64,000 nucleotides of DNA from Gnetum montanum. Its lineage: Eukaryota; Streptophyta; Gnetopsida; Gnetales; Gnetaceae. A program made the position numbers and the translations under genes. The stretch is taken from positions 58,239 to 122,238 of the forward strand of contig MNCI01007634.1 of assembly GCA_015680685.1 (NCBI GenBank), written 5' to 3'. The notes beneath the pieces are model-generated. The model made no database searches. It saw only the letters and a list, made by a program, of their open reading frames with translations, and had not been told where the DNA came from. Below, one piece after another: positions 22,480 to 33,924 of the stretch; the stretch's first letter is position 1; every line of letters begins with the position of its first letter.

Positions 22480-23570
22480 AAGTCTAGTAGAACTTCAGGT
22501 ACAAGTGGTTTATAGGATTGGCAAACTCATTGTTGTTTAGATCAACAAGCTTGAAGGCTCCATTATCATATGCTTTAGTAATTAAAAAAGGCCCTTCCTA
22601 GTTGGCTGAGAATTTTTCCAAGGGCTCACAAATAACCTTCAGGACCAAGTCCCATTTCTTGATTGGGCACTGATGCTGATTGTGATGGTGCTTTTGCCAT
22701 TTCTTCTCTTGGTACCACTTGATGTGATCAAGTGTTTGCATGTGCTCCTCCTTTATAGAGTCGAGATCGATGATTCTTAACTTGTTGTTTTGAACCTCAT
22801 CAATGAAGCTTGAGAGGATCATGCAAAGCGATAGGACCTACAATTCAAGAGGCAACATTGCTTCAAATCCATACACAAGACTATATGGCATTTTATTTGT
22901 CATAGTTTTTCATGTTATACAGTAGCTTCATAGTGCATACAGTAGTTGTTCGTGCCATCATCTCTTGCTATCATTAAGCATCCTCTTCAGAAGGTTGATG
23001 ATAACCTTGTTTGTAGCCTCTACTAGATCATTCACCTACAAATAGTATGGTGATGAGAAAGAGTGTTTGATGCCAAGGTTTTCATAGAAGCCTTTGATTT
23101 TTACAATGCTAAATTATGGCCTGTTATCTGTGACTATAGTCATGGGGAGACCAAACTGGGTCACTATGTTGTTGAGGATGAATTTGCAAACTTGTTGCGA
23201 TGTTATCTTCCTAAGGGGAATGGCTTCAACCCACTTTGTGAAATACTTAGTTCTAGTAATGATGAAGCTATGTCTTGTGGAAGACTTAGGCATTATAGAC
23301 CCTATGATGTCCAACCCCCAACATTGGAATGGGCATGTGGTCTATGTAGTATGCAATTTAATAGGTGACACATGCATTAGGTTCCCATGCCACTGACACA
23401 TGTCACATGTATTGACCTTGGAGATGCAATCACACTCCATGTGAGGCTAGTAATAGCCTAGACATTTGATTTTTGCTACCATTACCCTAGCAGTTGTATG
23501 ACCTCCACATAGTCCTTCATGGACTTGGTCAATGATCTTTTGTGTTTTACTACCACGAAGGCAAGTTAAT
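22480..23570 (-). pseudogene. IN: Integrase of element D
   Basis: Minus-strand order: H2C2 region (about 23560-23400) with GLCGGHT and CDMCQWHGN, core (about 23330-22870) with FIITRTKYFTKWVEAIPLRK, QFGLPMTIVTDNRP and EATNKVIINLLKRML, then C-terminal domain (22860-22480) with LPLEL and KFSANWEGP. The expected catalytic residues lie around DIIG (first Asp), TDNR (second) and EATNK (Glu). There are several stops (for example TAA or TAG in place of Gln after DNRP) and small frameshifts. It is the fullest integrase in the window and served as reference for the truncated copies in A, B and I. Confidence 0.82.
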
Positions 23571-23679
23571 AGTATTCCATCATAAGATCTAAAACATAAG
23601 GTATTATCACCTACAAGGACATAATATCATGATTGTTTTCATACTACATCCTTTTGGGCTAATGTTGGATTTTGTGCCA

Positions 23680-24480
23680 GCTCTCCCTATTGGAGGTATG
23701 CCTTAATATCATCATACCACTCTTGAGTGTGAGCTGTACTTATGGATGTGATACTTGTTGTATGAGTTATAGGTTTAGTGAAATTCACTATTAAAGTAGG
23801 CAAAGTGGAAAACATGTTTGGTGCTATTCTTAAGTCTAAAGTAGCTAGTGCATCAACTATGTTATTTTCATTGTGGGGTATATGTTGGACATCTATGGTT
23901 GCAAACTGTTTAAGCAAGTGCTTCACCAAATCATAGTAAGGTTGTAAATGTTGTGCCTTACAAGCATAAAACTCTATAACTTGTTTGATAATGATTTTCG
24001 AATCACCTCAGACTACTATGTCCTAGATTCCTAACTCTTGAGCTACTAAGATGCCTCTAAGGAGACCTTCATACTCTACTACGTTATTTATACAAGAAAA
24101 TGCAAAGTGATATAGGAAGAGTTGGAGCTCCCTGAAGGGGAGTGTGATAATGGCAGCAACACTACCACCTTGTGTGGTTGAAGAACCATCAAAGTGTAAA
24201 ATAGCCTCAAAATTTGTAGGTACTTTACTTATGCTTTTAACATGCTCATTTATGAATTCTAGATCTATTATTACCTAATCATCTACAAGTGAAGCCATGA
24301 GTTGTGCAACTATTGCTTGACCTTTTGTGGATGCTTGTGCTATGTAGTGTGGGTCAAACTCCATGGTTATTGCCTTTCACCTTGCTATTCTACTACTTTC
24401 ATATATTTTGTTGCAATAGCCCTAAGTACATTTCTCTTGCATATGACAATGACTCAACGACGGAAAATGTAGTGTCTCCA
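23680..24480 (-). pseudogene. RH: RNase H of element D
   Basis: Minus-strand motifs are LHFDGSSTTQGGSAA (first Asp), NNVVEYEGLLRGILVAQELG (catalytic Glu), VVxGDSKIIIKQV (Asp) and DVQHIPHNENNIVDALATLD. The order and spacing are those of plant Ty3/gypsy Tat-type RNase H. A few stops are present. It degrades the RNA strand during reverse transcription, here as part of pol between RT and integrase. Confidence 0.8.
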
Positions 24481-25960
24481 TTTTTTAAGTGCAAAGACTA
24501 AGGTGAGAAAATTTTTCTCCACACCATTATATTTTGCCTTGTGCACTACTAATGCATGGTTTAGGTAATAAATAGGGAGCTCAAAGCCATCATCTCACTT
24601 TTGGCAAAGCAAGAAAGCAATGGATGTGCCTAAGGTTGTAAGGTAGATGTAGAAAGGTTTATCTTCTTATGGAGTGTAGACTGTTGGAAGTTGAAACAAC
24701 TCCTTTTTCAAGTTGTCAAATGCCTCTTGGCATTGATCTATCCACTTAAAGTTGATCCCCTTTTTGAGTAGATGTTGCATTGGTTGCAACTTATCAATCA
24801 ACCTTGTGATAAGCCTACATATTAATTGTAACCTACCTTGTAACTTTCGTAACTTGTTAAGGTTTTCTAGTGGCATCAAGTTGGTGATAGCCTTAACCTT
24901 GTCGGGGTCTATGCGTATTCTTGCTTTTGATTCTACAAAGCCTAACATGTGACTAGTTTTGATGTGAAAGACACACTTTTTTGGATTAAGCTTAAGGTCA
25001 TGTCTATGACAATGTTTGAGGACATGATCCAAGTCATTCATATGGTCATGATCCACTCTGGACATAACCGCTATGTCGTCAATGTAATCATTGCACAATT
25101 CTAACATATAGTCACTAAAGATGTATGTCATTGCATGTTGATATGTTGCTCCTACATTCTTTAGTCCAAAGGGCATCATTGTATAACAAAATGTACCCTA
25201 GGGGGTTATGAAAGTAGTGCTAAGCTAGTGCTCTAGGTTGATGTGAATTTGGTTGTACCCTGAGAACTCGTCCATGAAGGAAAATAAGACATGATTGACT
25301 GTAGTATCAATGAGTTGGTCAATACAAGGCAATGGGAAATCATCTTTAATGGTTGCCTTGTTTAGGTCTTGGAATTTTATGCAAATGCATATACTTTAAT
25401 TTTTCTTGGAGAAAACTACGATGTTTAAAACCCAGTTAGTGTAGTCAACTACATGAATGAAATTAGCTTTGTAAAGCTTAGTGATCTCATTGAGGATAGC
25501 CAAGGAAACCTAAGGCTTGATTTTAGGAGCCTTTTGTTTAACTGGTTTAACATGTGAATCTTGGATAATATTATGTTATATTATAGATGGGTCTAACCTA
25601 GCATGTCCTCATAGAACTATGCAAATGCCTTGAGATTATCACTAAGGACTTTAGAGATGCTTTGTTGGATTTGAGGCTCTAGCAAGAAACTAAGTTTCAA
25701 TGTTTTTGCTTCACCTTTGCAAGTTGTTATAGGGACTTCTATGAGGGGATCCTCAGTCACGTCACTTGCTTATAAGTTTAGAGCTTGAACTAGATGTTCT
25801 GGCCAACCTAGTGATGCCTCTAGGGATACTATGTTGGTGTCATAAGTAAGCAATTTGATGTCCAAAATTTTTGTGTTTATGTGTCTCATGAGTTTTCCAT
25901 AAGGTCTAGTCAAGACTAAGAGTGAATGAAGACTCTCATATGCATTCATTTTTCAAGAGA
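24481..25960 (-). pseudogene. RT: Reverse transcriptase of element D
   Basis: An N-terminal linker (about 25930-25600) contains EVPITTCKGEAKTLKLS. RT fingers and palm follow, with MMPFGLKNVGATYQHAMTYIF at 25179-25117 and the catalytic box YIDDI at about 25086 (usual YVDD). The thumb and connection read LKLNPKKCVF, MLGFVES and QCQEAFDNLKKEL. Stops upstream of 25179 inactivate it. The frame cannot be continuous with gag-protease because array 1 and the antisense gene lie between them. An alternative start or spliced RNA would be needed if the ancestor was autonomous. Confidence 0.82.
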
Positions 25961-26079
25961 TCCTTCAAAATAACTAGAAAAATGTCAAGCGACACCTGTT
26001 TTAATAAAGCAAAATGCATAGAATAAGGAAGATAATGATACAAAAACTTGATTAACTATGCAATCTTTAAAATGATTTG

Positions 26080-26182
26080 TCTATATATATATATATATAT
26101 ATATTTTATTTTTTATAGCCTTGATTGACCATAAAATTGCTAGTTTAAGGTCATAGTAGACCATAGACTATGCATGAGGTGT
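26080..26182. repeat. (TA)n microsatellite and isolated array-1 unit
   Basis: A (TA) run of about 12 repeats at 26083-26104 precedes one palindromic unit, TAGTTTAAGGTCATAGTAGACCA-type (GGTC-N6-GACC) at about 26148-26167. With array 1 proper at 33925-34150, array units flank the whole antisense module. Confidence 0.6.
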
Positions 26183-26214
26183 AAGTCTAAGCAAAGCTTG
26201 AAATGTTTAAAACA

Positions 26215-26600
26215 TGGAATCAAACTGAATGTTTATTAAGCAAGTAGAAAAAAAATGTAAAAAATTTTCTAAGTGTAGTAAGCAGAAAAGGTTAGAGAAT
26301 TTTTCTAACTCTAGATGTTACACAACATGGGACATGGGACATTTCATGTTACGTGCAGGACATGGAGCATCTTGCATTACCTACGAGACACAAGATGTCT
26401 CAAGAGGATGATGTGTCATTTGATCCTGAAAGGTATAAATAGAGGTTTCATCCATGCTTAACCTATCATTTTCACCATTAAAGCCAATAGTCATTCAAGC
26501 ATAGTGCAGCCAAGGTAGAGCATAGCATCCATAGGGGAAAGCCAAATCAGGAAAGATAGAGCATAGTAAATAAATATGGCATGTAGGAGTGAATGTAGAC
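26215..26600 (+). repeat. Truncated LTR-like fragment, plus orientation
   Basis: The stretch AAAAAATTTTCTAAGTGTAG and TTTTTCTAACTCTAG resembles U3 of LTR9 (complement of 61640-61800). A TATA box TATAAATA at 26432-26439 is followed by TTCAAGCATAG, like the LTR4 R region. I read it as a partial LTR in the same direction as the complete one at 26709. Confidence 0.45.
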
Positions 26601-26708
26601 ACCTTGGCCTTGCTAATGTTGACAAAGGCAAGAACACCCTGTGGCACCTTCCCAAGGCATACATTAAGGAATGCCAAGAAATACCATTTGCCAAGTACGC
26701 CATTATGT

Positions 26709-28821
26709 TGAAACACCATAAAATTTGAGGACCCTGATGCTTCGACAAAGTCTTGGAATTCAGGCAAGGACTTCCACAAGTGCAATGTCACGATGGGCCG
26801 TTAGGACAATGTAGGCATTGAGGATAGACTGTATAGTCCAACAAGTTTTCTATTGCCTAGACTGATAGGCTTGCTAAACTCTCCAGCCTACCCAAATTGA
26901 TAATTGACCCAACTGACAGTCTATCCAAAGACCATGCTAGGAGTTGCTAAAAGTATTTAGGATGAGCTAAATAGTTCTACAAGTTTTCTAATGGAGAAAC
27001 CTGCTACGCTATGCTACCCTATGTAGCATAGCAAGCCTTGAGGAGACTAATCAAACATCCAAGATGCAAATTGATAACAAGCTAGTCTTCCAAAGCATTT
27101 GCCCTATTTCACCTCTAAAATGTCAGTGATATGGCACAATAGAATTTGGTGAATTTTGTCAAGAATTAGCTCAATCTGAGTGCTATGTTGTGCTATGCTA
27201 GTTAGTGTAGCACAATGTAGTAGGAATGTACTTTGATAACATTCCTTCTTAGATGGCTCTAACAGAATAAAAAACATTTTCCCATGCTTCAACCATTAAA
27301 CAAGTTTGTTCTGCTAACATACTAGGACATGACAAACATCCTATGATAAAATTTTTGCAAAATATGTTAGATTTCAACCAACATGTGGTGCTATGCTATG
27401 TAGTGTAGCACAACATAGCAAGGATAGAATGCACAAAGGTCCCTCTGCCAAATGGCTCCAGCAAGAGGATTGCAATTGGTAATGCTTTGACCTTCAAAAC
27501 TGCCTGTCCCTCTTAGCGCTCAGGCCTCAAGTAGATTTTCTTGATAAAACATTGCATATTAAAAAATGATGCATCTCACATTGGTTGCTACACTGTGCTA
27601 CACTGCATAGCGTAGCATAGTGTAGTGAGGATGCAGAACAACAAAATGCCCCAAGGATGAACTCAGCAGGTCCGAAGGATTTCCAACATGAAAGATAATG
27701 TTGCAATTTCTTGCCTAACCAAGCCTTAGACAAATGGCCTTTGGTTTTAGGTAATACTTCTTTTAATATCGACGGTGCTCTATGCTATGCTATGTAGCAT
27801 AGCACAGTGTAACGTGCAGTTACTTATGCTATGCCAACATGCTGGACAATGTAAGTAGTGCAACACTTGCATGGAGAAATTAAGACATCTTCAATTAGCT
27901 CCAGAACTTGTTAGCAATGATCATTCTCATCTTGGCACCTCTTCGGTGGGCAAAATGAGCAAGTTTGCTTCATCTTGCACACCTCGGGTCAATCCCAAAA
28001 ATTTTCCCTATGCTTGACCCTACTTGCAAGAGTAGGAAAGATGTAGTCCTAGAGCATAGGCTCCATTTTTCTTTCATTGTTGGTATGCTTTCTAGATTTT
28101 GGCACATGAAATTTCAATGGTATGGTCACAGCGTAGCAGCAGTACACAATGGAATAACATGGTCACCTTTGCACTCTACAGGACCTAGGACATGTGGCAT
28201 GTAAACCATGTTTCTCTTCCACATCTGGCTCTATATATACCCCATCAAACAACATTCAAAGGGTTGGCTTTTGGAGAGCATAGTGAGCATTCTTAGCATT
28301 TCAATTGGCTTTGAGCATTGTGGTTGACCTTAGACATACTTTTGTGGGTTTAGCATTTTGGCATCTTGGCAAGCAGATTGGCAAGTAGAAGAATCCTGAG
28401 TAGCAAGATATTGACTATAGTTTAGGGACCTACGACCATACTACTCTATTTTAAGTTGTGCCTCTCTAGTGTTTCATATTCCATTTTACATCTTTCCAAA
28501 ACAAAGATCAGATCCATGACCTTGGGGCGGTGCACTTTCTCACCCAAGTCTATATTTTTCTTTGTTTACTATCATTGTATTTTGCACTATTTTTTATCAT
28601 TTTAGATTTTTTGATCATCTCTTCACTTGCATACATCGTTTTCAAAACAAACATTTACAAAAGGTTAAGTTACACTGATTAAGTCCTTGTTTGATCGACT
28701 AGACCATTCAGGGCACACCATTTCCGTTTCTCTCTAGCACAATGCTTGCACGAATTTGGGGTAAGGATGTACGCCTGACAACCTCTCAGTGTTCTAGCCA
28801 CCAATGTTTTTGATTGCTACA
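26709..28821 (+). repeat. LTR10: LTR in antisense orientation inside element D
   Basis: The plus strand starts TGAAACACCATAAAATTTGAG and ends CCACCAATGTTTTTGATTGCTACA, matching the start and end of LTR4, LTR5 and LTR9 in the opposite direction. A TATA box CTATATATACCCC is at 28231. U3 has five well-formed palindromes of the GCTATGCTAYRTAGCATAGC type (about 27005, 27185, 27390, 27590, 27780). I find no TSD (TATGT left, TGTCA right) and no PPT or PBS next to it. It lies just upstream of the plus-strand antisense gene. Confidence 0.68.
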
Positions 28822-29049
28822 TGTCATCTACTCATGATTTCTATTCCTTTCTTCTTCCTATACATTTTTGGGCCTTTTGGGTTTTGGGATGTTTGGAAGG
28901 TAGTATGCCGTTGGTAAGGACTGCTGCCATCACTACTGTCACTATAGCCATTGTGGCCATTACACTACGGCCAAGGAGGGAGTGTGCATTGTACATTTCA
29001 ATTTTTTCTCTTTTTCCCCATTTCTTATTTTGGTGTCGAGGGTTTATGG

Positions 29050-29370
29050 GCGTCCTACACTACAATGCTAGGCAAGGGTTTCAACAAGGGTTTCTGCATG
29101 TCTAGTGTTGTGGGATGGGATGAGGTTTTTTGTAGCATCCTACATCACATGATAGAATGGGGGTTTTACATGTTCCATGAATGTTGCACATCCTGAGGGT
29201 TTTGGTGCTTTGTGTTCCACATTGTGGAACAAGGGTTTCCTACGTGTCCTACACCGCAGGACAATATAAGATTTTCTGTAATGTCCCGCACCATGGAATA
29301 GGATAGGGGTTTCACAAGAATATCACACCATGAAATGGGACAAGGGTTTTTGGTGTCTCGTGTCACAAGG
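29050..29370 (+). repeat. Hairpin-bearing tandem repeat, about 55-bp period
   Basis: Degenerate units each carry a short inverted repeat followed by AAGGGTTT or GGGGGTTTT. Examples are TTCCACATTGTGGAACAAGG, and GTCCTACACCGCAGGAC. About six units. The stretch lies between LTR10 and the second tandem array. Confidence 0.6.
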
Positions 29371-29419
29371 CAAGACTTAGCCAAGGTGGTCAAAGGTCAT
29401 GTCCATCAAGATTTGGGCA

Positions 29420-29895
29420 TCCTTGAGAGTGTAACCAACACTTGGAAAGTTTTTTGCAACTTTTGCAGTTGCCACACTTCCTGGGAGTGTAACCAACACT
29501 TGGAAAATTTTTTGCAACTTTTCTAGTAACTCTGTGGTTGTCATGCTCCTTGGTAGTGTGACCAACACTTTGAAATTTTTAAAAAAATTTAGCTAGTTAT
29601 TCCATAGTTTTTACGCTCACTGGGAGTGTGAATAACACTTTAAAAAACTTTGTTTGCAACATTTTTTTCAATAACTTTGCAATTGTCAAGCTCCCTAACA
29701 GTGTGACTAACACTTAGAAAAATTTTCAAATTTTTTGCCAAGCTATAATTGTCATGCTCCTTGGGAGTGTGACTAACACTTAGAAAATTTTTTTGTTGGG
29801 GAGTGTCACACTTTGTGAGGAGCATGACTAGTCATTAGAAAATTTTTAAGTTTGCAATGGTTATGCTCAACAAAGAGCATGACCAACATTTAAAT
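29420..29895 (+). repeat. Tandem repeat, about 70-bp period
   Basis: Six to eight diverged units share GGGAGTGTGACYAACACTT then AGAAAATTTTT and TTGTCATGCTCC. Unit starts are near 29428, 29482, 29553, 29618, 29695 and 29765, with decayed ends to 29895. It lies directly upstream of the antisense gene exons. Confidence 0.75.
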
Positions 29896-29920
29896 TTTTT
29901 TTGATATTTTCTTTAATATT

Positions 29921-32900
29921 TTGACATTCAAAAAAAGTCTAACTGTTAATGTTGTGCCTCGCTTGGAACCAAGCACGTTAGATGGTGGTGCCAATGTCCC
30001 TTCCCTATGGGGCTTGGGAAAATTCAACTATGTTGCATGTGATAAATTCTATTTTCCTTTTATGTTATTTTATAGATCATTTATCTTTACTTTTTATTGT
30101 CTTTGTTACCTTTTTCCAATACTAACGCTTTCATTACTATGGCATTGTAGGGTCCTACTAAAACCTACCCTCATCATAGTCGAACTGGTGGGGATCTTGT
30201 CTTGTATGAGTGATCCCATGACAAATGTTCATGCACCACATGCACGCATAAGATACTAGGTGGTGTAGTTTCACGAGGGTGCACATGAATTCTTAGAATT
30301 CCTACTTTGTTACTTCAATGTGATCATATGGTCACACTTGTCAACTAAAGCAGTAGGTATCTTAGTCAAGATGTTGTTGCCTAGGGCAAACTAAGGCATC
30401 TTGAAATTCATGTTAGATGAACCTGCTGAAGGTGGAGGGGTAGGGAGCTCGAGCCAGTGCCCAAGAGGCCTTAGGCTATTATCTTGGATCTGGGAGATGC
30501 TCGAGTTCCAATGCTACCATAAGTACAACATTGTATTCCTTTCTTATCATGTGCACATGGCCTTCCAGAACCCACCTAGGATGGTTTACTATGCTAGAGG
30601 ATGAGCCCTATTGTGATTTTTTTATTATCTCATGACTTAGGATGCTTACTGCCTTTTTTCCTATTGCCAAATTTTTTGTTGATGAAGATGTCCTTCATGA
30701 TAGAGAGGGGATATTAGCCCTACTTCAAATAGCCCTACAAGAGTTCTCATTCACTGAGAACATGTGTGTTGATGTCATAGAAAAAATTGGGGTAGATGTG
30801 ATGAATTACCCTACTAGATACTTGAAATCCTATGTGAAGTGTTAGGATCTTAGTTGGTTAGACATTGAGTGGACATCTTGGATACCAAGTGTAGAAGAGA
30901 TTTCAATCCCACTACTACTGTTCCCCACACCATTTGTGCCATGTAAGTTGTATTACCTATTTATTTTCATGCACTTTTGACTTTTACATTTTCATCATGT
31001 TGCTGATTCTACTTTTGTTTACTCTAGCTGCAGCCAAGTCCAAGGAGGTCATAGTGGTTGTCTCAAGGTGCACTGAGGAAAATCTTCTTTTCAAGTATGG
31101 CAAGGTTGATGGTTCACAACACTGGTTGTGCTACAAGGCCCCAATAAGGGTAACCCAAAATCTTCAATAGGTTGGGCTCATGGACCTATTTTTGGCTATG
31201 AACCCAAACATTCTGATAGCAGAGATGATTGTCCTAGTTAACTCTTTCACCAAGAGTGCTGACCATTTCTGCACGTGAGTTCACAACATGCATGTGGTCT
31301 TTGATATCATAGATGATCTCTTTTTGGATTCTTTAGTGTCTCCTCTGAAGGTCTATCGATAGACCAGAAAATCAATAAGGATCTAAACCATAGAGGAGAC
31401 ATTGAAGAGTGGTTGGGTACTAAGAAAGGTCATAAGGGTATACCCATGAAGCAAGTAAAATTGTTTGTGTCCAAACATCTTTATCTCATCTTTTCAGCTC
31501 ATGCATTTCCTAAGCTCCTTTCTCAAGGAAAGGTCCTTGGGGTAGAGAAAGCTTGGATTATGAGGGATGTGATAAAGGAAGGGACACAATATAACTAGGC
31601 CAAATACCTTGCCGATGGCTTATGAGCCAAAATTATCAAACTTCATGACAACCTTGAGGCATGCTCTCATCTACATTTTTTCTTCTTCGTAGTATGCCTA
31701 TGAAGGTTTGTGGAATTCCTGGTAGTCTATGAGAATGGGCTATGGATGGTGCAAGATTGCACCCATATATCCAAGCCATGGATCTACCATTTATTCCATA
31801 TGACATAATCATAGGACCTTCTAAAGGCTATTGGTGGTCCTTCTCAATGACCACCAAGGGCCACATGGTGCCATCTTACCATGTATGTGATATTGCTAGA
31901 GAGGCTCCTCCTACAAACATAGGTAATGTAGCAAGGGGGCATGACTTATCATTGAGATGGTGAAGTCAAAAATGTAGATCAAGAAGCCTCACCCCATGGA
32001 TGAGCCCATGTGTGAAATTAAGGAAAGGGGCAAGAAGTTGTGCTTTAGACTTAACGATGCATAATCAGAGTTAGCTAGTAAGTATACATTATTTAGTATA
32101 TTTATTTTTTATATATAATTATTATTACATTTTTTTTGTTAAATGTTCTAACTTGGGTTTGTGCAACATAACCAAGAAGACCCCTACCTCTGAAGAGAAG
32201 CCATTAGAGGAGGATGTCCCTTAGCCTAAGGGACACATGGCAGATGAAGATGCCACCAAAGTTTTGAGGAAGCTTGAAGGGGAGGGGCTGCAATTTTATA
32301 ATGATGAGTTTGATCAATTTTTTAAAGGTGTGCATATGGGCAATCTTCCCACTCTCACCCCTAATGGTTTGTTGGGTAGGAGCTTTGCGCTGCCATCTTC
32401 ATTATGCTCTTCCTCTCAATCTTCTCTCTTCTTCTCTCTCTGCTATTTATTTTTTTCTCTCTTTTTTCTATTTTTTTTTTATATTTTTGTGTTTTTTTAT
32501 GACCCTAAAATGCCTTATATTATAGCAAGTGATGATTCTGCTGAGTGCCCCAAATCTACATCCACTTTCTACTAATGATTGTGGGTGAAAACTCTAGACA
32601 AATTTGCCTTCATGCAAGGCATAGTGGATGACATGATCAATTGATTGAAATAGATAGATCTTGAGATAGGAATGTTTATCTCTCTTTTTTTGGCTTCTTT
32701 TTTAATTTTTTTTTTGCTTTTTCTTATGATTAAGGTTTCACCTCTTGGTATAATAGGCTCATGACTTAAATGGGATCCAAGAAGAGTGGTCCAAGTTGAT
32801 GCTATACCTGAGTTCCCTCTTGAGGTAGAACATGTGCCTTGTTGTGTATATGATGAGGTAAGCAATTGCACACTACACTCTACATGATCATTGTGGGAGT

Positions 32901-33717
32901 GTAGGTGCATGAACAAGGAGCTCTGGAAGCAAGTGCAAGAGCTTCAGGAACAAAAGATAAACCAAGTAGCCCACGATACCACTTCTTGGTAGCTTAGGAT
33001 AAATTAGATAGTAGCTAGTGTATGGCTATGATTAACTATGCCAGGTACTAGTCCATCGTCCGAGGTAAGAATGAGACTACTTGCAAGGTTATTAAATAGT
33101 TCTTGCAGACGAACCTCTTGGGTTAGAAAAACCAAGATTGGAAGGACTACAACACTAAAGTATATGAATGGGGATAGACTTAGAAGAACCACAAGTATCA
33201 TTACAAGATGGAATGCATAGCCTATTGTGAAAAATAGAGGGATGAGTCTGTACAGCACCAATGTCAAGACATATTCCTAGATGTCATCAGTGTGATGTAG
33301 GCCTATAGAATATTTTTGAACCATCTGGTGGTTAGTGAGTCCCTAGAGAGGGAGATTACTATTCCCTCCGAAGAGATCACATCTGCCACATTTTCTCTAG
33401 GGCCACCCATATGGATAGCCATGGAGAAAGGGAAGACCCTCGTAGGCATTGATTTGGAAGATGAGGATTGGACACACATGTTAGAGGAGGAGATCCTCTG
33501 ATTCCTAGAGGCTAGCCTCAATAGGATGCCCCCAAACAAGGACACGGGCTCATCTCAGGTTGGTTAAATTTACTTTATTACTATCTATTTCATAATAATT
33601 TTTCATATTATCCTCTTTATTGATTCATTTATTATTTTTTTTTATTTTGCATAGGATCCAAGTGAAGGCACAAGACCCATCAGAGTAGTAGATAAAGATG
33701 TATGGGAAGAGCCTTAG
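29921..33717 (+). pseudogene. Antisense multi-exon gene of element D
   Basis: Plus-strand exons inferred: an upstream piece near 29921-30040, the FCP1-like exon 30151-30603, an exon about 30640-30943 (donor GTAAGTTG), 31027-32077 (acceptor CTGCAG, donor GTAAGT), 32177 to about 33558 with inner introns not resolved, and the last exon 33655-33717 (donor CAG/GTTGGT, acceptor TTGCATAG, stop TAG). The 31027-32077 exon has EEWLGTKKGHKG-like and KLLSQGKVLGVEK motifs, matching element A's exon 1; KKLCFRL matches KRIRFKM. KGKTLVGIDLEDEDW matches KGKTLADIDLGLDG of A. Stops and indels are numerous, so it is dead. Position and exon order match A and G. Confidence 0.68.
30151..30603 (+). pseudogene. FCP1/NIF-like HAD phosphatase exon within the antisense gene of D
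   Basis: After the acceptor GCATTGTAG the frame reads TLIIVELVGILSCM (DxDG strand position), GAHEFLEFLLCYFNVIIWSH (typical ..FLQFCFERFNVGVWSS), LRLLSWIWEM (the KDL.K.W position) and YNIVFLSYHVHMAFQNPPRM (SNTLLIDDSPYKALLNPPN position). The motif order and spacing fit FCP1-like phosphatases, which dephosphorylate protein serine residues such as in RNA polymerase II tails. The catalytic DxD and the later DD are not preserved. An alternative is chance resemblance in a fast-evolving transposon protein; the same motif set in element G argues against that. Confidence 0.6.
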
Positions 33718-33924
33718 CTTCCCATCATTTATACAAATTAAAAGATTTGAGATGTAGCCTTGTTGTTAGGAAATTTTGTATCTTTTGATGAGGATGTAAT
33801 CCTAGACTATGTATTTTGTTTATGATTTAATGAAAGGCATGATATTTTTTTATCTCTAGTAGTATCATTTTAACTTGTATTTCAATTGATCTCACTTTGG
33901 ATTTTAATGTAATTAGGCCTCTTG

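Noticed and set aside
22480-25960. Endogenous pararetrovirus (caulimovirid) instead of a retrotransposon
   Set aside because: The pol has an integrase with H2C2 and DDE regions and is flanked by LTRs, PBS and PPT; pararetroviruses lack integrase.
32237-32575. Hydrophobic tail after an acidic start, possibly a membrane protein
   Set aside because: The hydrophobic part is translation of a T-rich intron of the antisense gene; only the first part aligns with element A's exon.
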